From: Bog-532 sp963805255
Lineage (GTDB): Bacteria > Actinomycetota > Actinomycetes > Streptosporangiales > Streptosporangiaceae
DNA length: 64,000 nucleotides
Direction: 5' to 3'
Assembly: GCA_963805255.1 (NCBI GenBank)
Contig: CAWDTK010000009.1
Location: forward strand, 1-64,000
Positions within the stretch are counted from its first letter, which is position 1; each line of letters begins with the position of its first letter. The notes below the pieces were generated by a model, which had not been told where the DNA came from, searched no databases, and was given only the letters and a program-made list of their open reading frames with translations. Shown here piece after piece: positions 39,314 to 47,700 of the stretch. The translations under genes were made by a program, and so were the position numbers.

Positions 39314-39649
39314 CTAAGCCACGAACGGAGGCGCGCCTGATTCGCTGACCATCGGGCGGCCCGCCGATTCCCAGCCGAGCATGCCATCGGCCACGTTGAC
39401 CACGTTCCAGCCGGCCGCGCCCAGGGCCTGCGCCGCGTAGGCAGACCGCGACCCGGACCGGCAGATCACGTAGACCTCCTGGTCACGGGGAACCTGCTCG
39501 GTCCGGCCACCGAGTTCGCCCAGCGGAATGTGCACCGCATCGGGCGCGTGGCCGGCCACCCACTCTTCGTCCTCGCGGACGTCCAGCAGATACGCTCCCT
39601 TCGGCAGGCCCGTCGCGGGCAATTCGGGCACAATGGGTCCAGGGTTCAT
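39314..39649 (-). CDS. Single-domain rhodanese (sulfurtransferase)
   Basis: A 111-residue rhodanese-like domain. It has YLLDVREDEEWVAGHAPDAV, HIPLGELGGRTEQVP and the active-site loop YVICRSGSRSAYAAQ with the catalytic Cys, then AGWNVVNVADGMLGWESAG. GGAGGGA lies seven bases before the ATG. Such proteins move sulfane sulfur between thiols. It precedes the ArsR regulator on the same strand with a 185-base gap. Confidence 0.9.
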   Translation of the reverse strand: MNPGPIVPELPATGLPKGAYLLDVREDEEWVAGHAPDAVHIPLGELGGRTEQVPRDQEVYVICRSGSRSAYAAQALGAAGWNVVNVADGMLGWESAGRPMVSESGAPPFVA

Positions 39650-39906
39650 CGTCGCTCCCTCCGCAAGCGGCCCAGCAGCCGCCAGGTCGGCAGCGATCAC
39701 TACTTCCGGTTACGAAACGCAGCGCTGAGCCGGCCTCGACGCTATCCCAGCCGCCGGACGCGTGCGCCGGCGGGGCCGCAACTCGTTACCAGGCTCTTTA
39801 CCCGGGCACGGAGCCGGGCCCGTGCTCAGCGGCCGGGAGCGGCCAGCCAGGGGTGGAGAGCAGTTTACCCATTTAGCGTGTTTTAGATAGCAAACACATG
39901 TTCTAG

Positions 39907-41381
39907 TAGTACTTTGTTAGGTCTGGTATGACTGGCGGGTTCTGCGGTGTTATACCGGCATGACCCCTCAGGAGATCGCGGAGGTCCGGCCGCAGCTGCT
40001 GGACTTCACCGCGGAGATGCTCGGCGGGCTGCCGCGGAAGGATCAGCGCGCCAAGGGTGAGTTGTATGTGCGCGGGCTGCTGACGGACGGGCAGCGCAAG
40101 TCGATGCAGCCGATGGCGGCGCGGCTGGGCACAGATCATCAGCGGCTGCAACAGTTCATCACGTCCTCGACCTGGGATTATGTGGCGGTGCGGCGGAACG
40201 TGGCGCGGTGGTTCGCGTCCAGTCAGCCGGTGGAGGCGCTGGTGGTCGATGACACCGGGTTTCCCAAGGACGGGACGGCCTCGCCGTGCGTGGCCCGGCA
40301 GTATTCCGGCACGCTGGGCAAGGTCGCCAACTGCCAGGTCGCCGTCAGCGTGCACCTGGTGAACGAGCACGCGTCGTCCGCGGCGGATTGGCGGCTGTTC
40401 TGCCCGCAGAGCTGGGATGACCAGGCGCTGGCCGATCCGGTGGCGGCGGCCCGGGCCCGGCGCCGCCGTGCGCAGGCCCGCATCCCGGACGGCATCCGGC
40501 ACCGCGAGAAGTGGCGGCTGGCGCTGGAGATGCTCCAGGAGATGACCGGCCCGGGCGGGTGGGGCGTGCTGGAGGAGATCACCGCTGCCGGCGGCGCCCG
40601 GCCGGTCGTGGTGGCCGATGCGGGCTACGGGGACAACACCACCTTCCGGGTGGAACTGGATGCCCGGGGCTGGCGGTACGCGGTCGCGGTCAAGGGCACC
40701 ACCAGCGGCTACGCCGGCGACGCGCAGCCGGTGACGCGGACCCTGGGCGGCGGGCCCGGCCGGCCGCCCAGGCCCGCCTGCCCCGCCCCGCCGGCAACCC
40801 TGCGCCAGCTCGCGATCGCCAGCGCGGACCAGGTCCGGCCGGTGACCTGGCGGCAGGGCACCAAGGCCACCAACGGCAACCCTGTCGCCGCCATGACCAG
40901 CTGGTTTGTGGCGATCCGGGTCCGCCCCGCCAACCGGGACATCCCCCGCAGCCGCGACGGCAGCCTCCCGGCGTGCTGGCTGCTGGCCGAATGGCCGCCC
41001 GAAGCCGACGAGCCCACCGATTACTGGCTGTCCACCCTGCCGGAGGACACCCCCATCACCGAGCTGGTGCGGCTGGCCAAGATCCGCTGGCGGATCGAGC
41101 ACGACTACCGCGAACTGAAGACCGGCCTGGGCCTGGACCACTTCGAGGGCCGCTCATTCACCGGCTGGCACCGCCACGTCACCCTCGCCATCCTCGCCCA
41201 GGCCTTCATCACCATGATCCGCACCGACCCAAAAGTGGCTGCGCCGGGATGACCCTCTACCAGGCCCTGCGAGAACTGCAGATCGTCCTGGCCCTCATCC
41301 TCGGCGCCTGCCCCCTGTGCCGGCAGCCCGTCACACTCGACCGGCTCGCCGCCGCCCTCACTCCGACCTAACAAAGTACTA
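39907..41381 (+). mobile_element. IS701-family insertion sequence
   Basis: Perfect inverted repeats begin TAGTACTTTGTTAGGTC at 39907 and end with the complement at 41381. The element is flanked by CTAG on both sides (39903-39906 and 41382-41385), the YTAR-type 4-bp duplication expected for IS701. The insertion lies in AT-rich DNA between the rhodanese gene and an IS607-type element. Its transposase has a frameshift near the end. Confidence 0.93.
39960..41252 (+). CDS. IS701-family transposase, C-terminus out of frame
   Basis: A 430-residue DDE transposase with catalytic blocks EALVVDDTGFPKDG, VVVADAGYGDNTTFRVELDA and KIRWRIEHDYRELKTGLGLD followed by HFEGRSFTGWHRHV. After RTDPKVAAPG the frame stops at 41252. 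The usual continuation, MTLYQALRELQIVLALILGA through to a stop at 41371, lies in another frame. Either the tail is lost through a one-base change or it is made separately from the overlapping ATG. The catalytic core is intact, so some activity is possible. Confidence 0.85.
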   Translation: MTPQEIAEVRPQLLDFTAEMLGGLPRKDQRAKGELYVRGLLTDGQRKSMQPMAARLGTDHQRLQQFITSSTWDYVAVRRNVARWFASSQPVEALVVDDTGFPKDGTASPCVARQYSGTLGKVANCQVAVSVHLVNEHASSAADWRLFCPQSWDDQALADPVAAARARRRRAQARIPDGIRHREKWRLALEMLQEMTGPGGWGVLEEITAAGGARPVVVADAGYGDNTTFRVELDARGWRYAVAVKGTTSGYAGDAQPVTRTLGGGPGRPPRPACPAPPATLRQLAIASADQVRPVTWRQGTKATNGNPVAAMTSWFVAIRVRPANRDIPRSRDGSLPACWLLAEWPPEADEPTDYWLSTLPEDTPITELVRLAKIRWRIEHDYRELKTGLGLDHFEGRSFTGWHRHVTLAILAQAFITMIRTDPKVAAPG

Positions 41382-41401
41382 CTAGATATTAGGCTTGTAA
41401 T

Positions 41402-42022
41402 GTGAACCTGACGGAGTGGGAGCACGCGCAGGGCATTCACGTGACGACCGCGTACCGCTGGTACCGGGAGGGCGCACCGCCCGTCCCGGCGCAGAAGGTT
41501 GGCCGGCTGATCCTGGTGTCCCCCGATACGGCCGCTGACCCGTCCCGGCAGGGCGGGGCCGGCCTATACGCGCGGGTATCCTCCCATGACCAGAGGGCTG
41601 ACCTGGACCGGCAAGTCGCCCGCCTGCCGGCGTGGGCGGTACAGGCCGGCCTGCCCGTGGTCCGGGTCGAGGCCGGGTCCGGGATGAACGGCGCCAGGGC
41701 CGGGGCGCGCCGATTGCTGGCCGGCCCGGCGGCCACCGTGGTCGTGGTGGAGCACCGCGACCGGCTGGGAAGGATGAACACCGAACTGGTGGAAGCCGCA
41801 CTGGCGGCGCATCACCGCCGCGTTGTGCTGGACAACGGCGAGGTGACCGACGACCTGGTCCGCGACATGATCGAGGTGCTGACGTCGTTCTGCGCCCGCC
41901 TGTACGGCCGCCTGCCGGCGCGGAACCGGCCGCTGAAGGCCATTGGGTGCGCCCAGCGCGACGTCGGCCCGCAGGCCGTGCTGACGGCAGGGAGCACCCG
42001 GTGGGGTAGTGGTGCCAGATGA
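41402..42022 (+). CDS. IS607-family serine recombinase/transposase TnpA
   Basis: A 206-residue protein with an N-terminal MerR-like helix-turn-helix (WEHAQGIHVTTAYRWYREG). The serine recombinase domain follows, with the nucleophile in GLYARVSSHDQRADLDRQV and a conserved VVVEHRDRLGRMNTELVEAA, then VLTSFCARLYGRLPARNR. It starts with GTG at 41402. It would catalyse excision and integration without target duplication. The C-terminal 25 residues diverge from the usual ARLYGRRSARNRA end and may reflect a small frameshift near 41940. Confidence 0.82.
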   Translation: MNLTEWEHAQGIHVTTAYRWYREGAPPVPAQKVGRLILVSPDTAADPSRQGGAGLYARVSSHDQRADLDRQVARLPAWAVQAGLPVVRVEAGSGMNGARAGARRLLAGPAATVVVVEHRDRLGRMNTELVEAALAAHHRRVVLDNGEVTDDLVRDMIEVLTSFCARLYGRLPARNRPLKAIGCAQRDVGPQAVLTAGSTRWGSGAR

Positions 42023-42052
42023 GCGGGCTGCGCCCGCTCGCGGCCCCGTTCG

Positions 42053-43680
42053 TTGCCGCTGCCCCGGCTGGGGCGCGGGTGCGTACCCGTCCTGTGCGTG
42101 TCCGCGCAGGACGAGGCGGTGCTGCGGGCGGCCGGCCGGCACCTGGGGTCGCTGGCCGGGCGGGACCTGGCCGCCCGGTGCGCGGAAGGGCGGCTGGACG
42201 CAAAGGGCCGGGCCGCGTCCCGCGCCCGGCGCAAGAGGGCGATGACCGCCGAATCGTCTTCCCGGTGGGCCGGAGCGATCACCCGGACCAGCGAGGACCA
42301 GCGCCGGCTGGCGGTGCAGAACCTGCGCGCGGAGAGAGCCACCCTGCAGGCCCGCATCCGGAGGATCCGGGCACGGCTGCTGGTCCCAGCCGGCGGGAAG
42401 GCCGGCCGGACCCGCGGGACGCCACCCCAGCCGAGCGGCACGCCAAGACCGTCCGGCTCCATGCGCTGCAAGCCAGGCTCGCCGGGGTGGACCGGCGGCT
42501 GGAGGCGGGGACCGTCTCGGTGGTGCGGGGCGGGAAGGCCCTGCTCCGCAAGCGGAGCAATCTCGCCGCCGCCGGGCTCATGGAGCAGCGGTGGCGGCGG
42601 GAGTGGGAATCGGCCCGGCTGTTCCTCACCGCCGACGGGGAGAAGGACAAGGCGTGGGGCAACGAGACGATCCGCTGGAACCCCGACGCCGGCTGGCTTG
42701 AGATAAAGCTGCCGGGCCCGCTCGCACGCCTGGCCAACCAGCCCCACGGCCGCTACCGCCTGTCCTGCCCGGTCGGGTTCTCCTACCGCGGCGACGAGGT
42801 CGCCGCGCAGGCCGCCACCGGTGCCATCCGCTACGACCTCAGCCACGACCCCGTGCAGGGACGCTGGTACATCGACGCGTCGTGGAAGGCCGTCCCGGCA
42901 CCCGCGCCGTCCCTGGACCAGCTGCGGGCGGCCCCGGTCCTCGCGGTCGACCTCAACAACGGCCACCTCGCCGCATGGGCGGTCACCCCGGACGGGAACC
43001 CGGCCGGGCCGCCCATCACAATCCCGGTCGGCCTGGCCGGGCTGCCCGCCTCGCAACGCAGCGGGCGGCTCCGCGCCGCCATCAGCTCGCTGACCCGGCT
43101 CGCCCGGCTGCGCGGCTGCGCGGCGATCGTGATCGAGGACCTTGACTTTACTGATGCCCGCGAGCAGGGACGCGAGCACTATGGCAACCGGCCCGCGCGC
43201 GGTCGGCGCGGACGGGGCTTTCGGCGGCTGGTCGCGGGCATCCCCACCGGAAAGTTCCGGGACCGCCTGGTCCAGATGGCCGCCAACGCCGGCATCTCGG
43301 TGATCGCGATCGAGCCGGCCTATACCTCCCGCTGGGGCCGCGAGCACTGGCTCACCCCACTGCGGGAGCAGGCTTCCCCAATCCCCGCCAGCGGCCACCA
43401 CGCGGCTGCGGTGGTGATCGGCAGGCGTGCGCTCGGCCACCGGGCGCGGCGACGGGCCGGCGTGACCGGCGGCGACCAGAGGATCAGCCGCCGGGGAGCT
43501 GCCCCCCGAGCACCCATGGCCAGGCAAACGACTAGGAACGGCAGGCCCCGCGAGGCCCAGCGGCAGCCACCCCGGTGGCGGAAGACCGCGACGGCCGACC
43601 GGACCCGCCCGCCCGACCAGGCAACCCAAGACCGTTCGGGTCCGCCGGCTAGCCAGGACTATCTTCTGCTAGCTCAGTAG
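42053..43680 (+). pseudogene. IS607-associated TnpB (RuvC-like RNA-guided nuclease), frameshifted
   Basis: The first part is in one frame (LRAAGRHLGSLAGRDLAARC, MTAESSSRWAGAITRTSEDQ). From about 42415 it continues in another frame as ATPAERHAKTVRLHALQAR to the stop at 43680. The RuvC-like core shows the first Asp in VLAVDLNNGHLAAW and the Glu in IVIEDLDFTDA. The third acidic position, usually D in a (R)DxN/D-AA block, reads SGHHAAAVVIGRRALGH with His. No CxxC zinc finger is present between motifs II and III. Canonical TnpB uses an omega-RNA encoded at the element's right end; that region would overlap the 3' part of this gene. The frameshift plus the changed third residue argue against nuclease activity. 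Confidence 0.75.
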
Positions 43681-44507
43681 GAACGGTTATCCGGTCCCAT
43701 CAGGTACCGGTCCGCGACGTGGTTGAGCACGCGCCGTGCCTGCCGGAACCGGTCCGCGACCTCGGCGACGACGGTCAGCCGGCTGGTCCGCACCGGGGCC
43801 AGCGCCAGCGCCGAGCGGTACCAGCGGGCGCCGAGATGCTCCAGCAGCTCAATGTCGGGCGTGGCCGCCAGCCGTTCCCGCTCCGGCGCGGGCACCTGCG
43901 CGGCCCGTAGCAGGCGCGCGGCGCTGACCGGGCCGAACGCGCGGCCCGCGACGTAGTCCGGGAACACGCCGGACAGGAACAGGGACACGTCCCCGAGCCG
44001 GCGGTAGACACCTGGCCGCGACTCCTCGGGGACGGCGTCCAGCAGCCCGGCGAGGCGAACGGGATCGAGCTCGCTGAACCGCCGGGTCCGGGTCCGGCCG
44101 CCCACGCTGACCTGGTACCGGCCGCTGGCCACCCGCGTAAAGGACGTGAGCAGTTCGGTGAGGAAGAGACGGCGGCCGGCGGAACCGAGAAAATCACGCA
44201 GTTCGGGGGCGTCGAAGACCGGTACGTACTGCCGCGCCAGGGACCGTTCGGTGACATATCCCACGGTGGCGAGGTCAGCCGCGGCCCGGTGCACGGCCAC
44301 GGCGAAGGCCAGGAACGGTGAGGCGAGGACGGCCTCGCGGGATGCGATCGCCTCGGGGCCGAAGATGGCCTCGAATACCCGCGGGTCGGCCAGCAGCCGC
44401 GGCAGGGCCTCCGGGACGGGCGTGCTCCCGGTGACCGTGTCCAGCAGCCTCAGGTCGCCGTCGGTGACATGCTCCGCGTACTCACTGCCCACCGAGATGC
44501 CGTCCAT
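43674..44507 (-). CDS. Uncharacterised conserved protein
   Basis: A 277-residue, largely helical, soluble-looking protein. It contains VPEALPRLLADPRVFEAIFG, a hydrophobic helix ASPFLAFAVAVHRAAADLA, ERSLARQYVPVFDAPELRDF and LFLTELLTSFTRVASGRY, then DVSLFLSGVFPDYVAGRAFG. I do not recognise a named domain, though the composition and lack of repeats indicate a real gene. No signal peptide. Its stop codon overlaps the convergent tnpB end by seven bases, so its original 3' end may have been altered by the insertion. Confidence 0.6.
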   Translation of the reverse strand: MDGISVGSEYAEHVTDGDLRLLDTVTGSTPVPEALPRLLADPRVFEAIFGPEAIASREAVLASPFLAFAVAVHRAAADLATVGYVTERSLARQYVPVFDAPELRDFLGSAGRRLFLTELLTSFTRVASGRYQVSVGGRTRTRRFSELDPVRLAGLLDAVPEESRPGVYRRLGDVSLFLSGVFPDYVAGRAFGPVSAARLLRAAQVPAPERERLAATPDIELLEHLGARWYRSALALAPVRTSRLTVVAEVADRFRQARRVLNHVADRYLMGPDNRSY

Positions 44508-44792
44508 GGCTCAACGCTACGTCCCGCGTCTGGCCCGGCATACCCTTCCCTCGGGTCTTGCCGGATGACCGTCCCGGCCGTCGCGCCGCCTGGCGCCGGA
44601 ATAGCAGTCGAATTAACTGGTAGCCACCGGGCCTGACGGCCCGGGCTCGTGGACCGGTACGGGTGCCCAGCTGTATCCCAAGCGGGTGCTGGGATCACCA
44701 GGGCATCCGCTGGCAGCGTGGAAGTTGGGGCGCGGGAAAAGTGTTGTACCTGGCTGGGCCATTTCGGCCATCCTTGACCCCGTTCCTGCGCG

Positions 44793-47700
44793 ATGGAGAT
44801 TGCCGCCGTGACCACTTCGCTCGCCGGCCTGCGGGCACGCCTGCCTGAGCTGACGCAGCGCGATCAGCTCAGGCTGAGCCGGCGTGCCGACCGGGCGGCC
44901 GCCCTGGGCGACGCCGCGGCGCGGGAGCGGGCGTTCGGGCAGATTCTTGCGGAATTGGATCGGGCCGCCGCGCGGGTGGCAGCGCGGCGCCAGTCCGTGC
45001 CGGTGATCTCCTATCCGCCCGAGCTGCCGATCAGCCAGAAGAAGGACGAGATCGCGGCGGCCATCCGCGACCACCAGGTGGTCATCGTCGCCGGCGAGAC
45101 CGGCTCCGGGAAGACGACCCAGCTGCCGAAGATCTGCCTCGAGCTCGGCCGCGGTGTCACCGGCCAGATCGGGCACACCCAGCCTCGCCGGATCGCTGCC
45201 CGGACCGTGGCCGCGCGGATCGCCGAGGAACTGGGCACCGAACTCGGCACGACCGTCGGCTACAAGGTGCGGTTCAGCGACAACTCCAGCGACGAGACGC
45301 TGGTCAAGCTGATGACCGACGGCATCCTGCTGACCGAGATGCAGCGGGACCGGCGTCTGCTGCGCTACGACACGCTGATCATCGACGAGGCGCACGAGCG
45401 CAGCCTCAACATCGACTTCATCCTGGGTTACCTGAAGCACCTGCTGCCGAGCCGCCCCGACCTCAGGGTCATCATCACCTCCGCCACCATCGACCCCCAG
45501 CGCTTCAGTGAGCATTTCGAGGAAGCCGAATCCGGCGACACACGGACAGGCGGTCATACCCGCCCAGCGAGTCCGGGCCTCCGGCCCGGCGAGCGGCCGG
45601 TGTCTCGGCGAAGTACCACCGCGCGGGCGCGGAGCGCAGCGGGGGGATCGCGGGGAGTCGTCCCCCCGGGCCAACGCGGCGCGCCGGTGATCGAGGTGTC
45701 CGGGCGGACGTACCCGGTCGAGGTGCGGTACCGGCCGATCGCCGACCCGGACCGCTCCGACGAGGAGCCCCGCGATCAGGCCCAGGCCATCTGCGACGCG
45801 GTGGACGAACTGAGCGCCGCCGGGCCCGGCGACATCCTGGTCTTCCTCAGCGGCGAGCGGGAGATCCGGGACACCGCCGACGCCCTCAAGGACCGCGCGG
45901 GCCCACCGGATCGCCCGGGCGGCCTGGAGGTGCTGCCGCTGTACGCCCGGCTATCCACGGCCGGGCAGTACCGGGTGTTCCAGCCGCACCGTGGGCGGCG
46001 CGTGGTCCTGGCCACCAACGTCGCGGAGACCTCGCTGACCGTACCCGGTATCAGGTACGTGGTCGATCCGGGCACGGCGCGGATCTCCCGGTACAGCTAC
46101 CGGACCAAGGTGCAGCGGCTGCCGATCGAGCCCATCTCGCAGGCTTCCGCCAGCCAGCGGAAGGGCCGGTGCGGGCGTACCTCCGACGGAATCTGCGTCC
46201 GCCTCTACAGCGAGGAAGACTTCGGCTCCCGGCCCGAGTTCACCGATCCGGAGATCCTGCGCACCAACCTCGCCTCCGTCATCCTGCGGATGGCCGGGCT
46301 CGACCTCGGCGACATGGCCGACTTCCCGTTCGTCGACCCGCCGGAGGAACGCAACATCGCGGACGGTGTCCGGCTGCTGGAGGAGCTGGGCGCCTTCGCC
46401 CCGGCGGCTGCCGGGCGCGGAACGGCCCCGGCCGGCCTGCCGGGGAACGGGCGCCGTGCGGGCGGCGCGCGGCGGCTGAGCGACGTGGGCCGCAAGCTGG
46501 CCGAGCTGCCCGTCGACCCACGGATCGGCCGGATGATCATCGAGGCGGGGCGCAACGGCTGCGTCCGCGAGGTGCTGATCATCGCCTCGGCCTTGTCGAT
46601 CCAGGACCCGCGGGAACGCCCGGCCGATGCCCGCGAGGCCGCCGACGCCGTGCACGCGCGTTTCGCGGAGCCAGGATCGGACTTCCTGGCCTTCCTCCGC
46701 CTGTGGGAACACCTGCGCATGCGGCAGCGCGAACTGTCCTCCCCGGCCTTCCGCCGGATGTGCCGCCGCGAGTACCTGCACTACCTGCGGGTCCGCGAAT
46801 GGCAGGATCTCTACGGACAGCTCCGCCAGGCCGCGGCGGATCTCGGCATCACCCCCGGCGCCGGCCGGGGTGACCGGCCTGCCCGCCGCCCGGCGGCGAG
46901 CCGCACTGCGGACGCGCAGGGCCCGGAGGAGGCGCACGGCCCGGCAGACACGTATGGCCCGGCGGACGCGGGGACCCCCGACGGCCCGCCGGACGCGGGG
47001 AACCCCGACGGCCCGCCGGACGCGGGGAACCCCGACGGCCCGCCGGACGCGGGGAACCCCGACGGCCCGCCGGACGCGGGGAACCCCGACGGCCCGCCGG
47101 ACGCGGGGAACCCCGACGGCCCGCCGGACGCGGGGAACCCCGACGGCCCGCCGGACGCGGGGAACCCCGACGGCCCGGCGGACCGGAAACCGATCCCGGC
47201 CGGGCTGGCCCAGCAGATACACATCTCGATGCTGTCCGGGCTGCTGTCGCACATCGGCATGCGGGACGCCGGCCAGAAGACACTCGGGAAGCGCCGCCCG
47301 CTCACCGAGTTCGCCGGGGCGCGCGGCGCCCGGTTCGCCATCTTCCCCGACTCTTCGCTGGCCCGGAAGCCGCCGCAGTGGGTGATCGTCACCGAACTGG
47401 CCGAGACGTCGCGGCTGTGGGGCCGGACTGCGGCCCGGATCGAGCCGGAATGGGCCGAACCGCTGGCCGCGCACCTGGTCCGGTACTCCTACAGCGAGCC
47501 GCGCTGGGACGCCCGGCGCGGCGCGGCGATGGCGCTGGAGAAGGTCACGCTGTACGGCCTGCCGATCGTCACCGCGCGCAAGGTCGGCTACGGGCGGGTC
47601 GACCCGGCCGCGGCCCGGGACCTGTTCATCCGCCATGCCCTGGTGGAGGGGGACTGGCAGACCCGGCACCGTTTCTTCCATCACAACCGGGGACTGCTCG

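Larger units (their letters stand above)
41386..43680 (+). mobile_element. IS607-type element (serine transposase plus TnpB)
   Basis: Two genes in the order and orientation typical of IS607: a serine-recombinase transposase followed by TnpB. IS607 elements have no clear inverted repeats and make no large duplication, so the ends given here are only gene-based estimates. The left edge abuts the CTAG duplication of the IS701 insertion. The right edge is near the tnpB stop, which overlaps the next gene by seven bases. Confidence 0.65.

Noticed and set aside
46975..47180. Possible CRISPR array
   Set aside because: The 27-bp units are directly adjacent with no unique spacers and are in frame within hrpA; no cas genes are present.
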